Below, piece after piece: positions 1-7,093 of a stretch of 19,447 nt of DNA (within the stretch, counting starts at the first letter, position 1; each line of letters opens with the position of its first letter). The DNA is taken from positions 1 to 19,447 of the forward strand of contig JAEWRC010000240.1 in the NCBI GenBank assembly GCA_023460175.1. The letters are read 5' to 3'. Source of the stretch: Actinomycetes bacterium. Lineage in GTDB: Bacteria; Actinomycetota; Actinomycetes; Mycobacteriales; Mycobacteriaceae. The position numbers were made by a program, and so were the translations under genes. Below the pieces are notes generated by a model. That model did no database searches and was not told where the DNA came from. It saw nothing but the letters and a program-made list of their open reading frames with translations.

Positions 1-557
1 ATGTGCGGGAGCAGTAGGGCGCCGCCGGCCGCCGACACCATCGGCGGGACGACGGGCATCAACCACCCGCCGAACGCCGCATCGGGTTCGACGCTGTGCT
101 GGGTGAACATCAGGAACGGGATACTCACGGCGGTGAACAGCCCGCCCAGGGTGCCGGCGGTCCACAGCACCCACGCCAAATCGACGGCGACGCGTTCGCC
201 GACCAGGTCCTTGCCCACCAACAGTGCACCCGTGCCGACGGTGACCAGCGCCATCGGCGCAGCGCCGTAGAAGTGCGCCATCTGCGGGTTGCGGGCATGC
301 CCGCGCACCACCCGGGGATTCCACAGCCAGTGCCCGCCCACCAGGAGCACCAACACCGCGAGCATGATCAGGGCGATCACCCAGACCCCCTCGGTGAACC
401 CGCGCACGCCGGGCACCTGCAGCGGCAGGGTCGCGCCGGCGATGGCCACGATGCCCGTCCCCATCACCGCGGCGAACCAGTTGGGGCCGATACTTCCGAG
501 GACCTCGACCCGCTTCCGCGGTGCGGGTACCTCGCTCGGTGCTGCGGCAGCGCTCAC
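1..557 (-). CDS. TehA/SLAC1-type (TDT family) transporter, 5' part only
   Basis: Partial gene: 185 N-terminal residues are visible and the rest lies beyond the left end. Reading from a GTG at 557 gives a short charged N-terminus and then hydrophobic stretches near residues 26-46, 56-79, 98-115 and 126-150. The motif PNWFAAVMGTGIVA (25-38) and the stretch AFGGWLMPVVPPMVSAA (161-177) are typical of the tellurite-resistance/dicarboxylate transporter family, which shares the SLAC1 anion-channel fold. Members move small anions such as malate, sulfite or nitrate across the inner membrane; the substrate cannot be told here. The GTG start is chosen because a -10-like TAGGGT ends 6 bases upstream and no Shine-Dalgarno is needed for a leaderless message. 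A TTG two codons upstream is a weaker alternative. The gene is divergent from the two-component operon at 646 and shares its control region. Confidence 0.8.
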   Translation of the reverse strand, partial: MSAAAAPSEVPAPRKRVEVLGSIGPNWFAAVMGTGIVAIAGATLPLQVPGVRGFTEGVWVIALIMLAVLVLLVGGHWLWNPRVVRGHARNPQMAHFYGAAPMALVTVGTGALLVGKDLVGERVAVDLAWVLWTAGTLGGLFTAVSIPFLMFTQHSVEPDAAFGGWLMPVVPPMVSAAGGALLLPH

Positions 558-563
558 GCTCAA

Positions 564-569
564 ACCCTA
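564..569 (-). promoter_or_regulatory. -10 box for the TDT transporter, leaderless
   Basis: On the minus strand TAGGGT is followed by 6 bases and then the GTG start at 557, so transcription would begin at or next to the start codon. The 17 bases upstream of the box are filled by most of the inverted repeat at 573-586. No good -35 is visible. Confidence 0.45.
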
Positions 570-571
570 AC

Positions 572-605
572 TGGGGGTTATCCCCCATAAGGTTCTCTGG
601 ATAAC
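572..605. promoter_or_regulatory. Inverted-repeat operator candidate between transporter and two-component operon
   Basis: Positions 572-587 form TGGGGG-TTAT-CCCCCA, a perfect 6-base-arm inverted repeat. Its GTTATCC (577-583) recurs inverted as GGATAAC at 599-605, two helical turns away centre to centre (22 bases). The first palindrome lies in the -35/-10 spacer of the minus-strand transporter promoter and about 66 bases upstream of the likely start of the kinase message. That placement would suit a factor that blocks the transporter and activates the kinase operon. The neighbouring response regulator is the obvious candidate, but this is inference from position. Confidence 0.5.
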
Positions 606-632
606 GCCGTGTTGCGCGGGGCCTCGACTACC

Positions 633-638
633 TAGGTT
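633..638 (+). promoter_or_regulatory. -10 box for the histidine kinase operon, leaderless
   Basis: TAGGTT ends 7 bases before the ATG at 646, which puts the predicted transcript start at the ATG or one base before it. TTGCGC at 612-617 is a possible weak -35 with a short 15-base spacer. No Shine-Dalgarno precedes the ATG, consistent with a leaderless message. Confidence 0.45.
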
Positions 639-645
639 TAGACCC

Positions 646-1935
646 ATGGCAGTCGCAACCGACGTTCTCCCGGCCCCGCCGCGCGCCCGCGATCGGCACC
701 TCGGCGTGGTACCCACCGCCTCGATGGTGACCAACGCCGCCATCGCCGTGCTGTGGGCCTGGGTCCCGTTGGCCCTCATCGTCGTCGCCCTGTCGTCGAT
801 CCCCTCGCTGATCGGCACGGCGATCGCCACCGTGGTGTTCGTCTACCTGATCCGCGGGGTGAACGCCGTCGAACGGGGCCGCTCCGAGGCGGTGTTCGGC
901 ATGGGCATCCCCACCCCGGCGCGGCAGCTGACCCATCGCGACGGGTTCGTGGGCTGGCTGCACCAACTGTGGCTGGATCTCAGCAGCACCCGATTCTGGA
1001 AGGGTTTCGCCCACCACTACCTGCGGATGCTCTACGACTTCCTGGTGACCGTCATCGCGCTGGTGCTACTGGCCTTCGCCTTCGTGGCGCCCGCCGCGGG
1101 CATCGCGGTGCAGGGCAGCGACGCCGCGGCCGGCGTGACGTTCCTGCCGGTGTGGCTGACCTGGGTGTTGGCGGTCACCGCACTGGCGGCCGCGATCGCG
1201 ATCCTGATCTTCGCCCCGGCCGTGGACGCCCGGATCGACCGCTGGTTGCTGGCCCCGTCGGACACCGCCGCGCTGCGCAACCAGGTCAGCGCGCTCGCCG
1301 ACGCCCGCCAGGGGGCCGTGTCCTCGGCGCACACCGAGCGGCACCGCATCGAGCGCGATCTGCACGACAGCGTCCAACCGCGATTGGTGTCGCTGGCCAT
1401 GACCATCGGGCTGGCCCAGACCAAGCTGGACTCGGATCCGAGCGCCGCCAAGACGTTGATCGACGAGGCGCACGGCGACGCCAAGCAGGCCCTGGCCGAA
1501 CTGCGCAACGTGGTGCGCGGGATCGCCCCGACGATCCTGTCCGACCGCGGTCTGGATGCCTCCCTGTCCGCGGTGGTTCAGCGCAGCGAAACCTCGGGCA
1601 TTCCAACGTCTCTGGACGTCCACCTGCCGCGCCGGCTGCCCGACGAAATCGAGGCCGTGGCCTACTTCCTGGTCGCGGAGGCCCTGACGAACGTCGCCAA
1701 ACACGCCGCGGCCACCCGCGCGGTGGTGACCGTGCGGGTCGACGAGACCGCCCAGCAGTTGCACGTGTCGGTCTTCGACGACGGCCGCGGCGGTGCGCAG
1801 ATCTCCGCGGACCCCGACAGCACGGGCCTGCGCGGGCTGGCCGAACGGGTCCGTGCCGCCGGCGGCACGCTGTCGGTGTCCAGTCCCGTCACCGGTCCCA
1901 CCATCGTGAGTGCGGTGTTGCCATGCGCATCGTGA
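646..1935 (+). CDS. Membrane sensor histidine kinase (HisKA_3/NarL-partner type)
   Basis: 429-residue two-component sensor. The N-terminal half carries about four hydrophobic segments (near 30-52, 54-70, 132-155 and 168-191), resembling the 'putative sensor' membrane domain common in actinobacteria, with little material outside the membrane. The dimerisation/phosphoacceptor motif ERDLHDS places the phosphorylated histidine at His240. The ATPase domain shows an N-box EALTNVAKHA (345-354), a G1 box DDGRGG (378-383) and a G2-like GLRGLAERV (394-402). This is the HisKA_3 class that pairs with LuxR/NarL-type regulators. The ATG at 646 is taken because it has a leaderless-type -10 box. The last 13 bases overlap the start of the response regulator, so the two are translationally coupled. 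The stimulus is unknown; the downstream membrane protein suggests an envelope signal. Confidence 0.9.
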   Translation: MAVATDVLPAPPRARDRHLGVVPTASMVTNAAIAVLWAWVPLALIVVALSSIPSLIGTAIATVVFVYLIRGVNAVERGRSEAVFGMGIPTPARQLTHRDGFVGWLHQLWLDLSSTRFWKGFAHHYLRMLYDFLVTVIALVLLAFAFVAPAAGIAVQGSDAAAGVTFLPVWLTWVLAVTALAAAIAILIFAPAVDARIDRWLLAPSDTAALRNQVSALADARQGAVSSAHTERHRIERDLHDSVQPRLVSLAMTIGLAQTKLDSDPSAAKTLIDEAHGDAKQALAELRNVVRGIAPTILSDRGLDASLSAVVQRSETSGIPTSLDVHLPRRLPDEIEAVAYFLVAEALTNVAKHAAATRAVVTVRVDETAQQLHVSVFDDGRGGAQISADPDSTGLRGLAERVRAAGGTLSVSSPVTGPTIVSAVLPCAS

Positions 1936-2567
1936 TCGCCGAGGACTCCGCGCTGTTGCGCGCCGGCCTGGAACGCATCCTCAACGACGCCGGCCACGAC
2001 GTGGTCGCAGGCGTGCCCGACGCGACCGAACTGCTGCGGGTGGTCAACGATTTCGCCCCGGACCTGGCCATCGTGGACGTCCGCATGCCACCGACCTTCA
2101 CCGACGAGGGCATCCGCGCCGCGGCCCTGCTGCGCAGCCAGAACCCGGACTCGGCGGTGCTGGTGCTCTCCCACTACGTCGAGGAGCGCTACGCGGCCGA
2201 GTTGATCACCGCCGACACCCGCGGTTTCGGTTACCTGCTCAAGGATCGGGTCGCCGACATTCCGGCCTTCCTCGACGCGGTGGCCACGGTCGGCGGCGGC
2301 GGCACCGTGCTGGACCCCGAGGTCGTCGCGCAGATCCTGGTCCGCTCGCAGCGGCGCAACGCGCTGGACAGCCTCACCGACCGGGAACGCGAGGTCCTGC
2401 AACTGATGGCCGAGGGTAAGACCAACTCGGCGATCGCGACCACCCTGTCGATCTCGACCGGTTCCGCCGAGAAGCACATCGCCTCGATCTTCACCAAGTT
2501 CGACCTCGCCCCCGACCAGAGCGAGAACCGCCGCATCCTCGCGGTGCTGCGCTACCTGGACACCTGA
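1923..2567 (+). CDS. LuxR/NarL-family response regulator
   Basis: 214-residue DNA-binding partner of the kinase just upstream. The receiver domain (1-120) has the acidic pair Glu7-Asp8, the phosphoacceptor Asp52 in VDVRMP, Ser83 at the Thr/Ser switch position and the conserved Lys107 in YLLKDR. A linker leads to a LuxR-type helix-turn-helix at about 149-212, beginning LTDREREVLQLMAEG and containing the recognition region SISTGSAEKHIASIF. The ATG at 1923 starts inside the kinase gene in another frame; the receiver fold begins at once (MRIVIAEDS), which fixes the start. A DUF4097-like gene follows after 12 bases. Likely targets are its own operon and possibly the divergent transporter, through the inverted repeat at 572-605; that link is inferred. 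Confidence 0.93.
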   Translation: MRIVIAEDSALLRAGLERILNDAGHDVVAGVPDATELLRVVNDFAPDLAIVDVRMPPTFTDEGIRAAALLRSQNPDSAVLVLSHYVEERYAAELITADTRGFGYLLKDRVADIPAFLDAVATVGGGGTVLDPEVVAQILVRSQRRNALDSLTDREREVLQLMAEGKTNSAIATTLSISTGSAEKHIASIFTKFDLAPDQSENRRILAVLRYLDT

Positions 2568-2569
2568 CC

Positions 2570-2574
2570 GGAGG
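2570..2574 (+). promoter_or_regulatory. Ribosome binding site for the DUF4097-like gene
   Basis: GGAGG lies 5 bases before the ATG at 2580 and immediately after the response-regulator stop codon. It is the clearest Shine-Dalgarno in the window and fixes that start. Confidence 0.7.
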
Positions 2575-2579
2575 AAGTC

Positions 2580-3431
2580 ATGACCGCAACGCACACTCCG
2601 CACTCCACCGGCGAGCGCAAGACCGTCCGCGTCGTCATCGTCACCGCCGCGGTGGTGCTGGGCCTGGCCCTGGTGGCCGGCCTGTCCGCCGTCGCGGTGG
2701 GGGTGGGCAGCACCCGCATCGTCGCCGACGCCCAGTCGCTGCCCGCCGACCTCCGAGTCCTCAACATCGACGCCGGCGACGTACCGATCGCGGTCCGGAT
2801 TCTCACCGACGACGACGCCACCGAACCGCGCGCCGAGATGCGGTTCATCAGCACCGCCGGGAACCGGCACGCCCTGGACATCACCTCCGACGCCGACAGC
2901 GCGCGGGTGACGGTGCGGGGCCAGACCCCCGACTGGTTCCGGTGGGCGCGGGCCGGCGAGGTGCGGATCGTGCTGCCGCCCGGGCTGGCCCGCGGCCTGA
3001 CGCTGATCTCCGCCCAGCGCTACGGCGCCCTGAACGTCGACACCGACCTGGACCGACTGGAGGCGCGCATCGAGAACGGCGCGGTGGCCCTGCGCGGCGC
3101 CGCCCGCACCGTCGAGATCCACATCCAGCGTGGCGCCATCCACAGCCGCGCACCGATCGCGGTCCGGGATTCTTTCTCCGCCAACGGCATCGAGGGCAAA
3201 ATCAGCGTGGACTTCCAGGACCCGCCGCCGCCGCGCATCCGGGCCGGCCTCGACCGCGGGTCGGTGGAACTCGGACTCGACGGCGACGGGCCGTTCCTGG
3301 TGAACGCCAGCACCGGCGACACCGAGGGCCGCACCGTGGTGCGGGTGCCGCGCACCTCCGATCCGAGCGAGGCCGTCGCGGAGATCACCGCGCGGGTCGG
3401 CTCCGGCAGCGTGGTCGTCGACCGAACCTGA
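2580..3431 (+). CDS. Membrane-anchored DUF4097-like beta-repeat protein
   Basis: 283 residues. A short basic N-terminus is followed by one hydrophobic segment (about 17-41), an uncleaved anchor or signal-anchor. The remainder is predicted outside the membrane and is rich in short alternating beta-strands with turns such as IENGAV, IQRGAI, LDRGSVEL and VGSGSV. This is the pattern of DUF4097-type (putative adhesin) beta-solenoid proteins. No catalytic motif is visible. The gene is third in the kinase/regulator operon, 12 bases after the regulator, with a strong ribosome binding site. Proteins of this type often accompany actinobacterial two-component systems and may be the output or a modulator of the signal; that role is inferred. 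The family assignment rests on overall pattern, not on a signature motif. Confidence 0.72.
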   Translation: MTATHTPHSTGERKTVRVVIVTAAVVLGLALVAGLSAVAVGVGSTRIVADAQSLPADLRVLNIDAGDVPIAVRILTDDDATEPRAEMRFISTAGNRHALDITSDADSARVTVRGQTPDWFRWARAGEVRIVLPPGLARGLTLISAQRYGALNVDTDLDRLEARIENGAVALRGAARTVEIHIQRGAIHSRAPIAVRDSFSANGIEGKISVDFQDPPPPRIRAGLDRGSVELGLDGDGPFLVNASTGDTEGRTVVRVPRTSDPSEAVAEITARVGSGSVVVDRT

Positions 3432-3473
3432 GAGTGTGTTTGATGCCTCACACCAGCGGGCAGCCATGCAGTC

Positions 3474-3680
3474 ATGAACGAGGAACCGACCACCGAGAAG
3501 GTCGAGGTCACCGACTCGGCCAAGAAGGAAGCCAAGCGCATGGTCAGCGCTTACGAGGACCGGCCGACGGCCGTCCTGCCCGGGTCGGACAACACCGTCA
3601 CCGGCACCGCCATCAACGAATGGCTCGACGACGACGGCAACCCCAAGTACGGCCAGGACGAAGGTCAATCGGCGCGCTGA
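3474..3680 (+). CDS. Small acidic hypothetical protein (68 aa)
   Basis: I do not recognise a family. The 68-residue product has no cysteine, signal peptide or membrane segment. It has a charged, probably helical N-terminal half (lysine and glutamate rich, about 5-28) and a polar, Asp/Gly-rich C-terminal half ending in an arginine. The composition suggests a small soluble, partly disordered cytosolic protein. It starts 42 bases after the DUF4097-like gene on the same strand, so it could be the last gene of that operon. No convincing ribosome binding site or own promoter is visible. Its 3' end overlaps the convergent Rrf2 gene by 16 bases (3665-3680). It is kept as a real gene because it fills the gap cleanly and has protein-like composition rather than the Arg/Pro/Gly-rich composition of out-of-frame reading frames. 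Confidence 0.6.
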   Translation: MNEEPTTEKVEVTDSAKKEAKRMVSAYEDRPTAVLPGSDNTVTGTAINEWLDDDGNPKYGQDEGQSAR

Positions 3681-4144
3681 TGCCCGCGCTGGGTCTCCTG
3701 GCGTCGATAGTCATCCGCGAGTGCGCCGACGTGGTCGGGTAGCGCGCCGCCGGCCACATCGGCGAGGCTGGTCTGCTCCAGCACCGAGCGCATGCTCGCC
3801 CGCAACGCGCGCCACACATCGGTCAGCGCGGCCGTCGGCCCGGAGTACGGCAGATCCCCCAGGCCGATGTCGCGGACGCTGGCCAGCGGGCCGTCGATGC
3901 AGCGCAGCACGTCGGCGATGCTGATCTGATCGGCGGGCCGGCCCAGCTCGTACCCGCCGTCGCGACCGCGGTGGCTGCGCACCAGCCGGTCGGTCCGCAG
4001 CGCGCTCAGGATGTCCACCAGGAACTGCGGCGGGATCCCCTGCGCCTTGGCCAGGTCGTCGGTGGTGGTCAGCTCGCCGGCGGCGACGGTGGCCAACTGC
4101 ACCATGGCCCGCACGCCGTACTCCGCCTTGGCCGACATCCGCAT
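3665..4144 (-). CDS. Rrf2-family transcriptional regulator (Rv1287-like)
   Basis: 159 residues. The winged helix-turn-helix region is clear: MSAKAEYGVRAM at the start, DDLAKAQGIPPQFLVDIL (29-46) as the helix-turn-helix, then RSHRGRDGGYELGRP as the wing. The later segment ISIADVLRCIDGPL is the family's dimer/effector region. Fe-S members (IscR, NsrR, RsrR) carry three clustered cysteines, but this protein has only Cys82, so it is probably a non-cluster member like CymR, the cysteine-metabolism repressor. In M. tuberculosis the homologue Rv1287 directly follows cysN; here four genes lie between them. The gene follows the hydrolase gene by 27 bases and probably shares its promoter. Start at 4144; an ATG two codons in (4138) is possible. 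Confidence 0.9.
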   Translation of the reverse strand: MRMSAKAEYGVRAMVQLATVAAGELTTTDDLAKAQGIPPQFLVDILSALRTDRLVRSHRGRDGGYELGRPADQISIADVLRCIDGPLASVRDIGLGDLPYSGPTAALTDVWRALRASMRSVLEQTSLADVAGGALPDHVGALADDYRRQETQRGHQRAD

Positions 4145-4171
4145 CAGTCGGATTCTGCCATTCCGGAGCGG

Positions 4172-4771
4172 TCAGTCCGGGATGGCCGCGCTGTCCGGGA
4201 CCACCACGGCGAATAGATCGGCGATCGCGGCCAGGCTCGCGGCGTGCACGGCCGCGGCCGGCACCTCGGTCTCCCCGACGCCGGGCAGCGCCCGGGTCGC
4301 GGTCGCCGCCGCGACCACCGTGGGGGCGTAGCCGAGGTTGAACGCGCCGCGCGCGGTCGAGTTGACGCACATGTGGGTCATGAATCCGGCCAGCACCAGG
4401 TTGTTCGCCTCGAGCCCCTTGAGTTGTTCGTCGAGGTCGGTCCCGACGAACGAGTTCGGGTAGTTCTTCACGACCACGGGTTCGCCCTCGCGGGGTGCGA
4501 CGCTGTCGACGATGGCGCCGATCTCCTCCCGCACGTCGTACGGGGAGCCCGGTCCGGCGTCGTGCTGGATGTGGATCACCGGGATGCCGGCGGTGCGCGC
4601 CCGGTCCAGCAGGATCGCGGCCTCCAGCAGCGCGGGCTGGACGCCCTCGAGTTCCATCACACCGCGGGTGTAGGTGTTCTGGAGGTCGATCATGATCAAC
4701 GCGGACGACGCCAGCCCCTCCGGTGCCGCGGGAAGTCCGGTCAGGTTGCGCAGGGTGGGATGCTCGGCCAT
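4172..4771 (-). CDS. Isochorismatase-family cysteine hydrolase
   Basis: 199 residues with the isochorismatase/nicotinamidase fold. The expected catalytic triad is present: Asp29 in IMIDLQN, Lys102 in VVKNYPNSF and the nucleophile Cys135 in GFMTHMCVNST. The GFMT just before it matches the usual cis-peptide site. Relatives hydrolyse amides or vinyl ethers of small molecules (nicotinamide, N-carbamoyl compounds, isochorismate); the substrate is not evident, and the typical metal-binding Asp-x-His of nicotinamidases is not clear. The ATG at 4771 is preceded by a TAGCTT -10 box at exactly leaderless distance. It forms a likely two-gene unit with the Rrf2 regulator and is divergent from the DUF1214/sulfotransferase pair. 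A role in making or removing a sulfated metabolite is only a guess from position. Confidence 0.88.
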   Translation of the reverse strand: MAEHPTLRNLTGLPAAPEGLASSALIMIDLQNTYTRGVMELEGVQPALLEAAILLDRARTAGIPVIHIQHDAGPGSPYDVREEIGAIVDSVAPREGEPVVVKNYPNSFVGTDLDEQLKGLEANNLVLAGFMTHMCVNSTARGAFNLGYAPTVVAAATATRALPGVGETEVPAAAVHAASLAAIADLFAVVVPDSAAIPD

Positions 4772-4777
4772 GACACC

Positions 4778-4783
4778 AAGCTA
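4778..4783 (-). promoter_or_regulatory. -10 box for the hydrolase-Rrf2 unit, leaderless
   Basis: On the minus strand TAGCTT is followed by 6 bases and the ATG at 4771, so the message would start with the A of ATG. No clear -35 is seen. Confidence 0.5.
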
Positions 4784-4799
4784 CCGCCCGACGCGAGTT

Positions 4800-4839
4800 G
4801 AGCGCGCTCTGTTGACACCCGTCATACCGCCGATACGAT
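4800..4839 (+). promoter_or_regulatory. Sigma-A-type promoter for the DUF1214-sulfotransferase operon, with palindrome
   Basis: TTGACA (4812-4817), a 16-base spacer and TACGAT (4834-4839) make the best housekeeping promoter in the window. The predicted start falls at 4846-4847, at the ATG, so the message would be leaderless. A 10-base perfect palindrome, GAGCGCGCTC (4800-4809), ends two bases before the -35 and could be an operator, though GC-rich palindromes of this length also occur by chance. Confidence 0.6.
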
Positions 4840-4846
4840 CCCCTCA

Positions 4847-5875
4847 ATGGCAAGCGACGACGGCTGGACCGCTTTCGTGGACGGCCTTCGCGCGGCGGGC
4901 GATTCGCTGACCACCGCCACCGCGGGCCTCGGCGCGGCTGAGCGCGCCGCCGGGCAGCGGGCACTGGTGCGCGCGGCGAACAACCTGCTCGGCCGCCTTG
5001 AGACCGACCGGGACCGTCCGGACCTGGCGCCGTTCAACGGCTGGCGGCAGAAGTTCTTCATGGACAATCCGGACTACCGGTACTGGATCACCGACATCCG
5101 CGACGACCGCAGCTACCGGATCGTCGGCAACGTCGGCGCCTCGGTGTATCAGTCCATCACGGTGTACAGCGGCACCGGCGTCGCCGACGCCACGTCGGTG
5201 CTGCGCCTGGACAGCGACGATCTGAGCATCGGCGCGGGCGGCGACTTCTCCGTAGGGCTGGGCGAGCTTCCCGCGGGCTCGTCGTCGCTGTGGGTGCGCT
5301 ACGCGCACGAGTGCACCGACCCCGACGATCCGGGCTGGTGCCGCATCGAGGCACTCGACACCGACGACGCGGCGCCGCCGGCCGATCTCGATCGTTCGCT
5401 GTCCCGGCTCGGCGTGGTGATCGCCAACGTCCCCAAGGTCTTCGAGTTCTCCACCGCGGAGGACGCGAAGTCCCCCAACACCGTTCGGCAATGGTCGGCG
5501 ATGGCCGGCGGGGCGGCGTTCACCGAACCCGGGATCCACTATCTGCGGGGCGCGTGGGAACTCGCCGACGACGAGGCGCTGGTGCTCGAGGGGGTGCCGC
5601 CGTCGTGTCGGCACTGGAACATCGTGCTCTACAACCGGTTCCTGAACTCGCTGGACTACCGGCGCCGCACGGTGTCGGCCACGGGCGAAACTGCCACGCT
5701 GACCGACGGCGCATTCCGGTTCGTCCTCGCCGCACGCGATCCGGGCGTCTCCGGGTACGACTGGCTGGACACCGAGGGGCTGCCCTTCGGGCTGTTCGTG
5801 CTGCGGTTCCTGCACGCGGCCGCCGAGCCGGAACTGCCGACGGTGCGGCGAATGCCGTTGGCGGAGCTGCGATGA
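4847..5875 (+). CDS. DUF1214-like protein paired with a sulfotransferase
   Basis: 342 residues, no signal peptide or membrane segment, so probably cytosolic. The C-terminal third (about 240-325) has the pattern of DUF1214, including EGVPPSCRHWNIVLYNRFLN and later RDPGVSGYDWLDTEGLPFG. The N-terminal half is a helical segment followed by beta-rich sequence (MDNPDYRYW, RIVGNVGASVYQSITVY), as in longer DUF1214/DUF1254 proteins. The biochemical function of this domain is not established. Its 3' end overlaps the sulfotransferase gene by ATGA (5872-5875), so the two are translationally coupled and probably act in one pathway, for example by preparing or binding the sulfate acceptor. The ATG at 4847 sits at the predicted transcript start, which supports it. 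No catalytic residues can be assigned. Confidence 0.78.
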   Translation: MASDDGWTAFVDGLRAAGDSLTTATAGLGAAERAAGQRALVRAANNLLGRLETDRDRPDLAPFNGWRQKFFMDNPDYRYWITDIRDDRSYRIVGNVGASVYQSITVYSGTGVADATSVLRLDSDDLSIGAGGDFSVGLGELPAGSSSLWVRYAHECTDPDDPGWCRIEALDTDDAAPPADLDRSLSRLGVVIANVPKVFEFSTAEDAKSPNTVRQWSAMAGGAAFTEPGIHYLRGAWELADDEALVLEGVPPSCRHWNIVLYNRFLNSLDYRRRTVSATGETATLTDGAFRFVLAARDPGVSGYDWLDTEGLPFGLFVLRFLHAAAEPELPTVRRMPLAELR

Positions 5876-7089
5876 GCTGGCAGCCGCCGGCCCGCAGCGC
5901 GGTCGCCCGACAGATCTACGCCGAGGCCGAACAGGACCGTGCCGATAATCCGCACCGGTATCGCTTCGACGCCGAGCAGGTGGTGCAGCGCGCGACCCGG
6001 CGCGGCGAGTTCTCCCCCGAGATGTTCGCCGACGGCTGGGCACCCGCCCTCGAGTCATTCCTCGGCTCCGCCGAGCAGGACGGGCGGCTCAACGCGGTGG
6101 GAATCCGGATGGCCCTGCAGTCGGCCACCGGCCGGCTGACCGCCGGTGCGCGAATCGACTTGTGCCGAAGCCAGATTCCTGCGGTGGATCTGGCTCCGCC
6201 CATCGTCATCATCGGCGGTTGGCGCACCGGCACCACGTTCCTGTTCCGGCTGCTGGGCACCGATGCGCGGCTGCACGCGCCGCTGCCGGCCGAGCTCGTC
6301 TCGCCCTGGTTGTTCACCGGCCCCGACGCCCCGACCCCCGGTGAGGTCAGCGCGACGGCCAGCCAACTGCTGCACACCCTCAACCCCGACATGGCGGTGG
6401 TGCACCCGTCGGGCCCGGCCCTGCCGGAAGAGTGCGTGCTGGGCATGGGCACCGACCTGCGCAACTGGGGATTCACCTCGATGATGCGGTTGCCGTCCTA
6501 CGCCGAATGGCTTGCCGCCGAGGACCTCAGCGGTACCTACGTGCGGTACCGGCAGGGCCTGGAACTGCTCGCCGAGCGCGATGACCGCCGCTTCGTGCTC
6601 AAGGCCCCGGCCCACACCGCCGAACTCGAGCACCTGATCGCGGCCTTCCCCGGCGTGGTGGTGGTGCAGATCCACCGCGACATCGTGTCGACCCTGACGT
6701 CGGGGGCCAGCCTGTTCGCCGTGTACCGCAGCACCTACAGCGACGACGTCGATCCGGTGGAGGTGGGTCGGCAGCAGGTGGCGCAGAGCGAACTGTGGCT
6801 GCGGCGCGCGGTCGAGGCGCGCCGCGCGACGGCGACCGGCGCGGCGACCTTCGTCGACCTCGACTACGACCGGCTGATCGCCGAACCCACCCGCGCGGTC
6901 GCCGAAGTCTATGCGGCCGCGGGCATGTCAGCGCCGGACGATGTCGACGGGTTCATCGACGCGTATCACCGGGCGCACCCGAGGAACGCCGGCGGACACC
7001 GCTACACCCCCGAGCAGTTCGGCATCGACCCCGACGAGGTGCGGCAGCGCTTCGCGTTCCTCGACGAGATCACCCCCGCGACGAGTTGA
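5872..7089 (+). CDS. PAPS-dependent sulfotransferase (Sulfotransfer_3-like)
   Basis: 405 residues. It transfers sulfate from PAPS to an unknown acceptor, releasing PAP. The 5'-phosphosulfate-binding loop is visible as GGWRTGTTFL (115-124), after the hydrophobic strand PPIVIIGG. The 3'-phosphate-binding region is IHRDIVSTLTSGASLF (267-282), with Arg269 and Ser273 in the expected places. No membrane segment or signal is seen. The length and motifs fit the larger mycobacterial sulfotransferases (Rv2267c/Stf3, Rv3529c class) rather than animal-type cytosolic enzymes. The start is the ATG of an ATGA overlap with the DUF1214 gene. It ends 4 bases from the end of convergent cysQ. PAPS-making cysD/cysNC and PAP-degrading cysQ lie alongside, so supply, use and clean-up of PAPS are all encoded here. 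The acceptor (lipid, sterol, quinone or other) cannot be read from sequence. Confidence 0.88.
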   Translation: MSWQPPARSAVARQIYAEAEQDRADNPHRYRFDAEQVVQRATRRGEFSPEMFADGWAPALESFLGSAEQDGRLNAVGIRMALQSATGRLTAGARIDLCRSQIPAVDLAPPIVIIGGWRTGTTFLFRLLGTDARLHAPLPAELVSPWLFTGPDAPTPGEVSATASQLLHTLNPDMAVVHPSGPALPEECVLGMGTDLRNWGFTSMMRLPSYAEWLAAEDLSGTYVRYRQGLELLAERDDRRFVLKAPAHTAELEHLIAAFPGVVVVQIHRDIVSTLTSGASLFAVYRSTYSDDVDPVEVGRQQVAQSELWLRRAVEARRATATGAATFVDLDYDRLIAEPTRAVAEVYAAAGMSAPDDVDGFIDAYHRAHPRNAGGHRYTPEQFGIDPDEVRQRFAFLDEITPATS

Positions 7090-7093
7090 GCTT

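Noticed and set aside
1..590. Plus-strand open frames at the left end
   Set aside because: They are antisense to the transporter reading frame, which shows clear membrane segments and family motifs on the minus strand.
3434..3453. Hairpin GTGTG-N10-CACAC after the DUF4097-like gene
   Set aside because: Five-base arms, a long loop and no U-tract make it too weak to call a terminator.
1662..3668. 668-residue open frame on the minus strand opposite the regulator and DUF4097-like genes
   Set aside because: It is antisense to three well-supported genes, its composition is the Arg/Gly/Asp-rich noise of high-GC DNA, and it contains no recognisable motif.
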